This document shows, one piece after another, positions 35,977 through 44,220 of a DNA stretch of 64,000 nucleotides (position 1 is its first letter; every line of letters starts with the position of its first letter). Source of the stretch: Moraxellaceae bacterium (GTDB taxonomy: Bacteria > Pseudomonadota > Gammaproteobacteria > Pseudomonadales > Moraxellaceae). Made by a program: the position numbers and the translations under genes. Location of the stretch: NCBI GenBank assembly GCA_030646295.1, contig JAUSND010000024.1, positions 62,001 to 126,000 of the forward strand. The letters run 5' to 3'. The notes below the pieces were generated by a model. That model saw nothing but the letters and a program-made list of their open reading frames with translations. It did not search any database and had not been told where the DNA came from.

Positions 35977-35992
35977 GAATGACACATCATTC
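35977..35992. promoter_or_regulatory. TetR-type operator upstream of the monooxygenase
   Basis: The palindrome GAATGA-CACA-TCATTC has perfect 6-bp arms. On its other strand, the copy before the TetR gene differs in a single position, in the spacer. It is placed where the monooxygenase promoter should be. Confidence 0.78.
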
Positions 35993-36034
35993 CGTTTTAT
36001 CGCGAAAAGCCGGGCGCTCCTGCCCCGCCCATGG

Positions 36035-36658
36035 TCAGAGGGTAATACCGTCCAGAATGATGGCCATGACAGCGGCAATCCAGCGCCGGCTTGCCTGCTC
36101 CGGGTTCTGGTCGGGTTCGCGCATGACCTGGCGACACCCCTCGAACACCATCGCCATGAGCGCTCGTGCAGTCACCGGCACATCCAGATCCGCCCGCATA
36201 TATCCCTTGGCCATGCCGTTACGCAGATACTCCTGGGTTGCCAGCACGGAAAGGTCATTCATGCGTTCCAGCGTCTGGCGCACTTCGGCCCCGGCCCCCA
36301 TCGCCTCATAAAACACCAGCCGGCCGATACGCGGGTCTTCCCAGTGCAGGCGCATGAAGGTCTCCCCGATACCCTCCAGCTGGCGACGATAGTCCTCACG
36401 GCTGTTGGCCTCGTTCGGATTCTGTTCGGTCATCACCACCGCCAGCTTCTGCAGCACACGGTTGATCAGCTCGATGAAGATGTCGTGCTTGTTCTCAAAA
36501 TAGCGGTAAAAGGTGCCATGCCCCATTTCGAGACGTCTGGCGATATCCGCAATATTGGCACCGTGATAGCCCTTTTCAGCAAAGACAGTGAGTGCCTCCT
36601 CCAGGATGCGCTCACGCTTGAGTTCGGCACGCTCTTCACGACTGGGACGGCTGGACAT
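36035..36658 (-). CDS. TetR-family transcriptional repressor
   Basis: This TetR-type regulator has a helix-turn-helix at residues about 15-60 (REERAELKRERILEEALTVF, GYHGANIADIARRLEMGHGT, FYRYFENK) and an all-alpha ligand domain. The start at 36658 (MSSRPSREER) gives 207 residues; the frame is open 56 codons further, but that part would cover its own operator and reads as non-TetR sequence. GGTGG lies 4 nt upstream. It is transcribed in the same direction as the monooxygenase 92 bp downstream. Confidence 0.9.
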   Translation of the reverse strand: MSSRPSREERAELKRERILEEALTVFAEKGYHGANIADIARRLEMGHGTFYRYFENKHDIFIELINRVLQKLAVVMTEQNPNEANSREDYRRQLEGIGETFMRLHWEDPRIGRLVFYEAMGAGAEVRQTLERMNDLSVLATQEYLRNGMAKGYMRADLDVPVTARALMAMVFEGCRQVMREPDQNPEQASRRWIAAVMAIILDGITL

Positions 36659-36673
36659 GACACCACCAAAACT

Positions 36674-36689
36674 GAATGACGTGTCATTC
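36674..36689. promoter_or_regulatory. TetR-type operator upstream of the TetR gene
   Basis: The palindrome GAATGA-CGTG-TCATTC has perfect 6-bp arms and lies 15 bp before the start codon, as expected for autorepression. It pairs with the site at 35977-35992. The rest of the 305-bp gap up to the PilZ-domain gene (36659-36963) shows no gene I can support. Confidence 0.78.
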
Positions 36690-36963
36690 TGCATAAAGCA
36701 GACCCCCAATGCAACAGATGCTGCTCCGCCCTCCAGCCCCCCTGGCTCCCGCAAGACCTCATCGGGATTGTCAGGCCGAACCGGCTTTTCTCTACGGGAA
36801 ACAAGACCTTTCGCGACAAAAATCAACCGGTTTTCAGGTTTTTGAGGTTGCCCCCGCAGGTCGGTGTGGTTAAGAATGCCTGATCAGTGAATAAATTCTG
36901 TGGGGCGGCCTGCAAGGCCCATACCCGTCAGAGGGCATAACAACAACACACGGGATCGTGTCC

Positions 36964-38784
36964 ATGGTCAGCAACGCTGAACCCCTGCGGCAACGTCTTC
37001 CGGCTCAGGACCTGAGCCGGCTGAGCCTCGTCAATCACCAGCCCAAAAAGCTCAAGGAGTGGGTTGACGCTCTGCCCATGATGAATGTCGGTGAAACCTC
37101 GCGTCAGGTCTTCCAGACATTGCAGGAGCTGACTCGCCTGCAGGTTGATGCCGCAGAGCGGCTGGAACTGCTGGAAATCCTGCGCCCGACCGTCCATGCC
37201 CTCGGCAACTCGCTGTCAAAACACTATCTCAACCAGTCTGTCATGCTGCCGGAGCGGGCCACCAAGGTCGCCACGCTGGCGCAGGCCATGCAAAGCCACC
37301 TGGCCACCGGCTACAAGCTCGTCGCCCTGTCAGGGCTGGACAAGCTGGCGCGCAAGCGCGAGCCCGAAAGCATCCGGCTGGCCTCCGTGGCCACCCAGCG
37401 CGCCATCTCGGAGCTGACCGGCAACCTGCTGCGCTCCACACAGCTCTACCTGAACACCCCACCCAACCTCTGGCTGGAGCTTCACACGCTCTATCTGCTG
37501 GGTGCCGAACAGCAACTGCTGCTGGTTCCGGTCAGTGACGTGCTCCATCGCCATGCTGAAAAAACCACCCTGGAAGAGGCCTATATCCAGGCTCTCCTGC
37601 TGGCCACCTGCAAACCCAACAAGCTGCGTCAGAGCGAAATCGCCCAGATCGGCCAGCTGAGCGAAATATGGGCGCCGCTGGTCAGGCTTCGTGAATTCAG
37701 TGGCTCCGGCGAACTCTTTGTATTTGACCTGGCAAAAGATGCCCCCCCCACTTACCGCTCGCAGGCAGAGGCCGGGGCGGCAGACCATGTCCGCGCCATT
37801 GCCCCTGCCACACTGGTGGAGCGCCTGACCGAACTGCTCAAGCTTGCCCAGCAAGGCAGCCCCAAGTCCAGTGGCGAAGCCGCCCTGAGCCCGGCCCTGC
37901 TGCAGCATCTGGTGCAGGCCTGGAGCGAACTGAGCGAGCGCAGCTTTTCCCGCGTAATGCATGACGGCATGCTGGAGATCTCGCTGGGTCTCACGGCCAC
38001 GCATTACTTTCTGGCCGGCAAGCATGACTTCGACACCATGATGCAGGGCATCCAGAACCGCTTCATGATTACTGACGAGGACAACCCCTTCCTCAAGCCC
38101 AAGCCCCTTGGCGGCGCTGGCCACCGCCCGGACGACCGGAGTGGCAAGGACGTCTGGGCCATGGCCTTTGGCAATGTAGAAAGCAACGAGCAGCACGAGT
38201 ACAAGCTTGCCTTCCAGGAAAAGGCCCAGACAGGCCCTGACCGTTACGACACGCATCAGTGCCAGATCGTGAACATCAGCCCCGGCGGCTATTGCATCGA
38301 GTGGGTCGGGGATGTCCCGGCCAGTGTGAAGGCCGGCGAAATCCTTGGCTTGCGTGAGGATGGCCACAATGGCTGGAGCGTGGGCGTCATCCGCTGGGTC
38401 AAGCAGTTGCCAGGCCACGGCGCACAGCTGGGCGTCGAAGTCCTGGCCCCCAAAGCCAAGCCTTGCGGCGCACGCGTCATCAAGAAAACCGGTGAAGCCT
38501 CCGAATACATGCGTACACTGCTGTTACCGGAGATGAAGGCCATCAGTCGTCCGGCCACGCTGATCACCCCGGCGCTGACGTTCCGGACCGGCTACAAGCT
38601 GGTGCTTAACCTGGACGGCGAAGAGGTCAAGGCACAGCTGACCCAGCAGGTCAGTGCCACACAGAGTTTCAGCCAGTTCGAGTTCAGCCTGATGCGACGT
38701 CCGACGGAAGGCGAAGCGGCTGCCGCTCGCACGGACACCACACATGACGACGAGGACTTTGACTCCATCTGGGCAAGTCTCTGA
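36964..38784 (+). CDS. PilZ-domain protein, fimX-adjacent
   Basis: This 606-residue protein is mostly alpha-helical for its first 400 residues, with a PilZ-like beta-barrel domain near residues 420-500: CQIVNISPGGYCIEWVGDVP and GVIRWVKQLPGHGAQLGVEV. The arginine-rich c-di-GMP motif RxxxR is not clear (only YDTHQCQIVNIS), so nucleotide binding is uncertain. The ATG at 36964 follows GGGA by 8 nt and is preferred over a GTG two codons earlier. It lies directly upstream of fimX, as I recall its homologue doing in Pseudomonas aeruginosa. A motility- or pilus-related c-di-GMP function is inferred from that context. Confidence 0.78.
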   Translation: MVSNAEPLRQRLPAQDLSRLSLVNHQPKKLKEWVDALPMMNVGETSRQVFQTLQELTRLQVDAAERLELLEILRPTVHALGNSLSKHYLNQSVMLPERATKVATLAQAMQSHLATGYKLVALSGLDKLARKREPESIRLASVATQRAISELTGNLLRSTQLYLNTPPNLWLELHTLYLLGAEQQLLLVPVSDVLHRHAEKTTLEEAYIQALLLATCKPNKLRQSEIAQIGQLSEIWAPLVRLREFSGSGELFVFDLAKDAPPTYRSQAEAGAADHVRAIAPATLVERLTELLKLAQQGSPKSSGEAALSPALLQHLVQAWSELSERSFSRVMHDGMLEISLGLTATHYFLAGKHDFDTMMQGIQNRFMITDEDNPFLKPKPLGGAGHRPDDRSGKDVWAMAFGNVESNEQHEYKLAFQEKAQTGPDRYDTHQCQIVNISPGGYCIEWVGDVPASVKAGEILGLREDGHNGWSVGVIRWVKQLPGHGAQLGVEVLAPKAKPCGARVIKKTGEASEYMRTLLLPEMKAISRPATLITPALTFRTGYKLVLNLDGEEVKAQLTQQVSATQSFSQFEFSLMRRPTEGEAAAARTDTTHDDEDFDSIWASL

Positions 38785-38915
38785 CCTTGTCCGGGGGCAT
38801 CATCGGTGACCCGCCTCTCAGGAAGGCGGATTCGCCTGCCTTATACACTTTGCAAAAACACGGGGGAGCGCCAGAATAGGCGCCTTCTTCCGAGACCGCA
38901 GGAAATCGCTCACGC

Positions 38916-40985
38916 ATGCCACCCAAGAACGAGACCATCCGACTGCTCGTGCTGCACGAATCGCAGGACAATACCGAGCAGGTCATCAATGCCCTGAAGA
39001 ACTCCGGCATTGCGACGCGTCCGGAAATGGTATCGGACGCGGACAGCCTGGCCGATGCGCTCAAGGACGGCTCCTGGGACATCATGCTCGTGGGCGAGAT
39101 CACCAACGGTGTCACCTTCGACATCGCACTGTCTCATGTCCGCAAACTGGACAAGGACATTCCCTGCATCGTCCTGCTCGAAAAATACGATCCGGAAATC
39201 GTGGTGGAGTGCCTGCAGGCCGGCGCTTGCGATGCCGTGGTGCATGACACGCACCCGCATCTGGTGCTGGCGATAAAGCGCGAGCTGTCCAGCCTGCAAA
39301 ACCGCCGCGTGCGGCGCAAGTCCGAAGCCCAGCTGGCCGAAACCGAAAAACGCTGCGAGCTTTTGCTCGACAACTCCCGCGATGCCATTGCCTATGTCCA
39401 TGACGGCATGCACATCTATGCCAACATGGCCTATGCCGAGCTGTTCGGGCATGAAAGTGCGGATGATCTTGAGGGCATGCCAATTGTTGACCTGGTGGCC
39501 AAGGAAGACCTGAGCAACTTCAAGGACTACCTGAAAACCTACAACAAGGGCGAAAGCATTTCAGCCGACCTGCGCTTTCACGGCATGAAGGCCGACGGCG
39601 AAAAAATTGACGCCATGATGCAACTGTCTGCCGCCAGCTACGATGGCGAGCCCTGCACACAGATCATCATCCGTCGTGACGAAGGCCAGGCGGCCGAGCT
39701 GGCCGAAAAACTGAAAGAAGCCACCAGCATTGACTCACTCACCGGTCTCGCCAATCGTCAGCGCTTCGAAACCACACTGGCAGACTCTGTACGCAAGTCG
39801 CATCAGGACAAGTCCCGCTCTGCCCTGTTCTATCTGGCCATCGACAACCTGACGCAGATTGCTGCCTCATCAGGTCTGGCAGGCACGGATGCCGTCATCA
39901 AGTTTGTTGCCTCATTGCTTGGCACGCACTTCAAGAACACAGATACCGCCCGCTTTGGTGATGCGGCCTTTGCCGTACTCGTCCCAGGCATGGATGTAGA
40001 CAAGGCAAAGGCTGAGGCAGAGATACTGTGCAAGGAAGTGCATAACCAGCTGATTGCCCTGCCTGACGGCAAGACACAGCAAACCAGCCTGAGTATCGGC
40101 ATTACCATCGTGGGTGAAACCGCCCCCAACTCCGCTGAAATGCTCAGCCGCGCCATCTCGGCCTCGGAAAAGATCAAGCTGGCCAAGGGCAACGGTGTCG
40201 AAGTATTCAATCTGGCCGAAAAAGCCTCCAGCTCCGACTCTGCCATGCTGGAGTTGCTGATCGATGCCATCGAGCAGAGCAAGTTCAAGCTGCAATACCA
40301 GCCCCTGGTCGATGTCATGGGCGAAGGTGGCGAGTTCTATGAGGTGTTTGTCCGCCTGCCGCTGCAGGACGGCAAGGTGCTCACACCCGATGTATTCATG
40401 CCGATCGCCATCGCCAACCAGTTGGGCGCCAAGGTGGACCGCTGGGTAATGCTCAATGCCGCCAAGCAGTTGAAGGAACACACCAAGACCAGTCCGAAAT
40501 CCCGCATGATGGTCAACCTCACGGCCGAATCCCTGCAGGACTCAAGCCTGCCGGCATGGATCAGCAAGCTCTCCAAGGCCATCAATCCGAGTGGCCAGCC
40601 TATCGTCCTGCAGTTCGCCGAAAGCGACATGGTGACCTACCTGCAAGCGGCCAAGGAACAGACCTTTGCGCTGACGCAAGCCGGCTGCCCTGTGGCCATC
40701 AGTCACTTTGGCACCACGCTCAATCCGCTCAATACGCTCAAGCATGTCACCGTGTCACACGTGAAACTGGATCGCTCCTTCACCGAAGACCTGAGCAACG
40801 AGCAGAATCTGGGTGCCATGAAGAAAATTTGTGCGGACCTGGCGGCTGACGACAGGAAAATCATTGTGTCGTATGTCGAAAATGCCACGACCCTGTCAAA
40901 GCTGTGGACACTTGGTGTGCACTTCCTGCAAGGCTATTTCCTGCAGCCACCCGGCGACACCATGCATTACGACTCGCAGGGCTGA
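38916..40985 (+). CDS. fimX: FimX-like REC-PAS-GGDEF-EAL protein
   Basis: FimX is a c-di-GMP receptor that controls type IV pilus assembly and twitching. The 689-residue length and domain order match: receiver-like domain (about 1-125), PAS (about 145-260, LLLDNSRDAIAYVHDGMHIY), GGDEF (about 270-435) and EAL (about 445-685). Both catalytic signatures are degenerate: the GGDEF position reads GDAAF near residue 347, and the EAL position reads EVF near 474 (YEVFVRLPLQDG). That matches a binding-only role. A T4P system is not in this window. Confidence 0.92.
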   Translation: MPPKNETIRLLVLHESQDNTEQVINALKNSGIATRPEMVSDADSLADALKDGSWDIMLVGEITNGVTFDIALSHVRKLDKDIPCIVLLEKYDPEIVVECLQAGACDAVVHDTHPHLVLAIKRELSSLQNRRVRRKSEAQLAETEKRCELLLDNSRDAIAYVHDGMHIYANMAYAELFGHESADDLEGMPIVDLVAKEDLSNFKDYLKTYNKGESISADLRFHGMKADGEKIDAMMQLSAASYDGEPCTQIIIRRDEGQAAELAEKLKEATSIDSLTGLANRQRFETTLADSVRKSHQDKSRSALFYLAIDNLTQIAASSGLAGTDAVIKFVASLLGTHFKNTDTARFGDAAFAVLVPGMDVDKAKAEAEILCKEVHNQLIALPDGKTQQTSLSIGITIVGETAPNSAEMLSRAISASEKIKLAKGNGVEVFNLAEKASSSDSAMLELLIDAIEQSKFKLQYQPLVDVMGEGGEFYEVFVRLPLQDGKVLTPDVFMPIAIANQLGAKVDRWVMLNAAKQLKEHTKTSPKSRMMVNLTAESLQDSSLPAWISKLSKAINPSGQPIVLQFAESDMVTYLQAAKEQTFALTQAGCPVAISHFGTTLNPLNTLKHVTVSHVKLDRSFTEDLSNEQNLGAMKKICADLAADDRKIIVSYVENATTLSKLWTLGVHFLQGYFLQPPGDTMHYDSQG

Positions 40986-41010
40986 TCACACCAGAAAGTC
41001 AGACAACCAG

Positions 41011-41044
41011 ATAAAAAAACCGGCACTCAGGCCGGTTTTTTTAT
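41011..41044. terminator. Bidirectional terminator between fimX and serB
   Basis: This is a perfect inverted repeat with 14-bp arms (ATAAAAAAACCGGC and its complement) and a 6-nt loop. It has seven A on one side and seven T on the other, between convergent genes. Confidence 0.92.
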
Positions 41045-41061
41045 TGAGGAAGAGACTGACC

Positions 41062-42291
41062 TCAGCGCAGCTCCAGATCCCGGTCACGCACGCCCAGCAG
41101 ATAAAGGATGCCGTCCAGGCCCAGCGTGGAAATCGCCTGCTTGGCATTCTGCTTGACCATCGGCTTGGCACGGAAGGCTATACCCAGTCCGGCGATTCCC
41201 AGCATGGGCAGGTCGTTGGCGCCATCGCCCACGGCAATGACCTGCTCCAGGTTCACGCCCTCCTTGCTGGCGATCTCCCGCAACAACTCTGCCTTGCGCT
41301 GGCCATCGACCACATGCCCGATCACATTGCCGGTGACCTTGCCATCAACAATTTCCAGTGCGTTGGCATGCACATAATCAATGCCCAGCCTGTTCTGCAA
41401 ATACTCGCCAAAATAGGTAAACCCGCCTGACAGGATGGCAGTCTTGTAACCCAGCGCCTTCAACGTACTGATCAGCTGTTCGGCACCCTCAGTGAGCTTC
41501 AGGTTGGCTGCAATGCCTTCCAGCACACTGGCATCAAGTCCCTTCAGCAAGGCAACACGCGCCTTGAAGCTCTGGGTGAAATCAAGCTCACCGTTCATGG
41601 CGCGTTCGGTAATGGCCGCAACCTTGTCACCCACGCCGGCAGCCTTGGCCAGCTCGTCAATGACTTCGTGCTCGATCAGGGTCGAGTCCATGTCAAAGCA
41701 GACCACACGGCGGTTACGCCTGAACGCATTGTCTTTCTGGAAGGCGATATCCAGGTTGAGCTCGTTGGCCAGGCGCAGGAATGCTGCCCGCATGCCGTTG
41801 ATGTCCCGCGGTTCACCACGCACCGAAAACTCGACACAGGCCTTGCGTGTATCCCTGGGTGTACCGGTTTCATTTTCCAGCGGCACGCGCCCGGACAGAC
41901 GAGAGAGCCCGTCAATATTGAGATCATTCGCCGCCACCAGCCCTGACACGGCAGCAATATGCTCAGCCGTGATCTTGCGCGCGAGCAGCGTCACGATATA
42001 GCGCGACTTGCCATGCCCTGCCACCCACTGCTGATAACTCTCCGCCGTGATCGGCCTGAAGCGCGCCGTCAGGCCAATGTCATGCGCCGCAAACAGCACT
42101 GCTTTCATAAGCAGGGCCGACTCCTGTTCCGATGGAGTCTCGATCAGCATGCCCAGCGAGAGATGGTCGTGAATGACCGCCTGACTGATATCGAGAATAT
42201 TGACGTCATGATCGGCAAGCAGTCCCGTGATGCGGGCGCTGATACCGGGACGATCGGGGCCAGCAATAGTGATAAGGATGATTTCGCGCAT
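41062..42291 (-). CDS. serB: Phosphoserine phosphatase SerB
   Basis: SerB dephosphorylates phosphoserine in the last step of serine synthesis. The 409-residue form has N-terminal ACT-like domains (residues 1-190, LITIAGPDRPGISARITGLL) before the HAD phosphatase domain. The HAD motifs are intact: DMDSTLIEHEVIDE near 202, SGGFTYF and GDGANDLPML. The start at 42291 (MREIILITIAG) was chosen because the ACT domain begins there; the open frame extends 153 codons upstream across the divergent gene and is not coding. It is convergent with fimX and divergent from the Smp-like gene. Confidence 0.96.
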   Translation of the reverse strand: MREIILITIAGPDRPGISARITGLLADHDVNILDISQAVIHDHLSLGMLIETPSEQESALLMKAVLFAAHDIGLTARFRPITAESYQQWVAGHGKSRYIVTLLARKITAEHIAAVSGLVAANDLNIDGLSRLSGRVPLENETGTPRDTRKACVEFSVRGEPRDINGMRAAFLRLANELNLDIAFQKDNAFRRNRRVVCFDMDSTLIEHEVIDELAKAAGVGDKVAAITERAMNGELDFTQSFKARVALLKGLDASVLEGIAANLKLTEGAEQLISTLKALGYKTAILSGGFTYFGEYLQNRLGIDYVHANALEIVDGKVTGNVIGHVVDGQRKAELLREIASKEGVNLEQVIAVGDGANDLPMLGIAGLGIAFRAKPMVKQNAKQAISTLGLDGILYLLGVRDRDLELR

Positions 42292-42390
42292 GCTCGGGTC
42301 GTCTGGCGGATTTCTGGCGATTCTAGCAATTATCCGTCGGCATCGGCAGCTCACAGACACACGGAACGATACGTCAGCACGATGACCCGG

Positions 42391-42396
42391 TATAAT
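42391..42396 (+). promoter_or_regulatory. -10 element of the Smp-like gene
   Basis: A perfect TATAAT, 27 bp before the chosen ATG, supports the 42424 start. No good -35 lies 16-18 bp upstream. Confidence 0.45.
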
Positions 42397-42423
42397 GGAA
42401 CAGTTATTGGCAGGGGCAGGACG

Positions 42424-43542
42424 ATGAGCAAGGGCACAGGACGTTGGGTTGCACTGGTAGGTGCCAGTTTTCTGGTGCACAGCATACTCGCCGTAAACAG
42501 CACGGAAACCGCCCTGTGGAACAGCCAGGGGCAACAAGGCAGCCTGCTGGCAGAGCAGCTCGCCGATGCTGCTGCGCCACTCGCCCTGGCCCGTGACATG
42601 GTCAGCCTCAGTGTGCTGACGGCCCGTTACGAGAATCACCCCGGCATCGCCAGTGTCCGCCTCTTCACGCCGCAAAACGAGCGCCTCTCGGAGGCCGGCC
42701 AGACCGACGACCAGGGCCGCCTTTTTTCCGCCCCCATGCAGCTTCAGCAACAGGCACTCGGTCAGGTCGACCTACGTCTGCAGACGCCGTCACGCGGTGA
42801 TATCGTCCGCGGCAGCCTGGGCAACATCGGGCTTTCCGCCTTGCTCCACCTGCTGGTTCTGGCTGGCGGCTTCTTCATGACGCGCAGTGAACCCGCGCCC
42901 GCACGTGGTGCCCGCCCGCTGCACCCGGAAAATCGCCCCGCAGCTGCGGCACCAGCTCCGCAGGCAGCCACCCCGGCCACCATCACCCCCGGCAGCCATC
43001 TGCACATCGTGCTGGATGACCCGAACGGCTTGCTGCGACGCGTCAATGCCGCGATGGCTGATGAGATGCTGTCGGTTTTTGATCAGCTCATTGACCGTGC
43101 CGCCCGGCTTTATGGTGGCGAAGTTGAAACACCCTTTGGCGTGGATGGCGTCGTTGTTCACTTTCACACCGGCGACAATGAAGACAGGCCGTTCTGCGCC
43201 CTGGCAGCTGCCCAGCTGTTTCTGCAACTGGTCAATGATGCCGGCGAAGAACGACGGGCCTGTGGCCGTCTCAGCCTGCCGTGCAAGGCTGGCGTCACCC
43301 ATGGTCATGCCGATGGCACACAGGCAGAAATTCTGGCGCGCACTGCTCCGACTGGCACCATTCTGACCACCGTGCCGACCGCAGCCATCTCCCTGCCCTG
43401 CCGACTTGGTGCCGCGTTCCGTCTTGCCGTCAGCGACGACACCTCCCTGCAAGTTGCCGTTGTCGAGGCGTTTGCCCCCGAATACCAGCAGCTCATCAGC
43501 AACCAGAGCCTGCACATTCTCACCCCGGCAGAAACCGCCTGA
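42424..43542 (+). CDS. Smp/AhpA-like membrane protein with cyclase-like C-terminal region
   Basis: This 372-residue protein has an N-terminal membrane helix (ALVGASFLVHSILAV), a periplasmic segment of about 115 residues and a second helix (LSALLHLLVLAGGFFM). It then has an Ala/Pro-rich linker and a cytoplasmic domain (about 195-365). In that domain DDPNGLLRRVNAAMADEMLS, YGGEVETPFGVDGVVVHFHT and KAGVTHGH resemble the fold pattern of class III nucleotide cyclases, but I see no catalytic metal-binding pair. Its position divergent to serB matches the smp gene of enterobacteria and, from memory, PA4961. The frame is open far upstream through serB; the ATG at 42424 is preferred because of TATAAT just before it. 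Confidence 0.75.
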   Translation: MSKGTGRWVALVGASFLVHSILAVNSTETALWNSQGQQGSLLAEQLADAAAPLALARDMVSLSVLTARYENHPGIASVRLFTPQNERLSEAGQTDDQGRLFSAPMQLQQQALGQVDLRLQTPSRGDIVRGSLGNIGLSALLHLLVLAGGFFMTRSEPAPARGARPLHPENRPAAAAPAPQAATPATITPGSHLHIVLDDPNGLLRRVNAAMADEMLSVFDQLIDRAARLYGGEVETPFGVDGVVVHFHTGDNEDRPFCALAAAQLFLQLVNDAGEERRACGRLSLPCKAGVTHGHADGTQAEILARTAPTGTILTTVPTAAISLPCRLGAAFRLAVSDDTSLQVAVVEAFAPEYQQLISNQSLHILTPAETA

Positions 43543-43544
43543 AA

Positions 43545-43570
43545 AAAAACCGGCTACATGGCCGGTTTTT
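43545..43570. terminator. Terminator between the Smp-like gene and the next convergent gene
   Basis: AAAAACCGGC and GCCGGTTTTT form 10-bp perfect arms with a 6-nt loop immediately after the stop codon, followed by further AT-rich sequence. It can act on both strands. Confidence 0.88.
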
Positions 43571-43621
43571 CATCTATCTATCTGACTCGGTCGGGCTCAG
43601 CCCATATCCACCTGGCCTGCC

Positions 43622-44140
43622 TCAGCGTGACTGTCGTGTGTCGAGCGCAAACCAGAGCAGCAACAACGGGCCACCCTTGCGGCGGCGCCATATGGCAGGC
43701 CCCATGTACAAGCCTGGTACCACCTCACGCAACTCGTCACGAATGCGGCGGACAGGGCGCGGATTTGCAACGCTGTCGTAGTCGAGCATGATGCAGTCGG
43801 CACCATCCAGCAGTGACCGGCCGAACCGGGTCCGGAATCCGAACCAGTGGCCGCGATAGAACGGCAGGCGCAGGCGGTTGTCACCATGCCCGCTCTTCTT
43901 GGCACGGGTATCAAAGCTCTTGCCTTCCCAGGGGAAAAATCGTGATGCGGCAATGACTCTCACCAGTCCTGCCAGCGGCGAACCATCCAGCGCGGTCACC
44001 GCGAGCATGCGCCCCCTGGTGGCACCATTGAGCACGGCAAGATTGGCCGGGACATCACCCGCCTGATACAACCCGCCCAGCTCTTCAGCGCTGAGTCGCG
44101 CAAGGTCATCCAGCGTCAGTACCGACTTGTGTAATGCCAT
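43622..44140 (-). CDS. Conserved-looking protein of unknown function (172 aa)
   Basis: I do not recognise a named family with confidence. The protein is soluble, with no signal peptide. It starts with a helical segment (LDDLARLSAEELGGLYQAGD) and continues with strand-like pieces: RGRMLAVTALDG, FFPWEGKSFD, GHWFGFRTRFGRSLLDGADC, IMLDYDSVANPRPVRRIRDE and GLYMGPAIWRR. This pattern suggests a lipocalin-like barrel binding a hydrophobic ligand, but that is a guess. The start at 44140 (MALHKSV) was chosen over one 12 codons upstream. It is flanked by parC on the same strand, 80 bp upstream, and by the convergent Smp-like gene. Confidence 0.65.
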   Translation of the reverse strand: MALHKSVLTLDDLARLSAEELGGLYQAGDVPANLAVLNGATRGRMLAVTALDGSPLAGLVRVIAASRFFPWEGKSFDTRAKKSGHGDNRLRLPFYRGHWFGFRTRFGRSLLDGADCIMLDYDSVANPRPVRRIRDELREVVPGLYMGPAIWRRRKGGPLLLLWFALDTRQSR

Positions 44141-44220
44141 TGCCGTCACTTGCCCATCCTCCCGAGTACACCACAAGCAAGCATAGCGTCATCCCGCAGC
44201 CATGCTTCGTCCGCCTGTCG

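Noticed and set aside
41959-42423. Upstream extension of the Smp-like frame through serB
   Set aside because: It overlaps the coding start of serB, and TATAAT lies just before the ATG at 42424.
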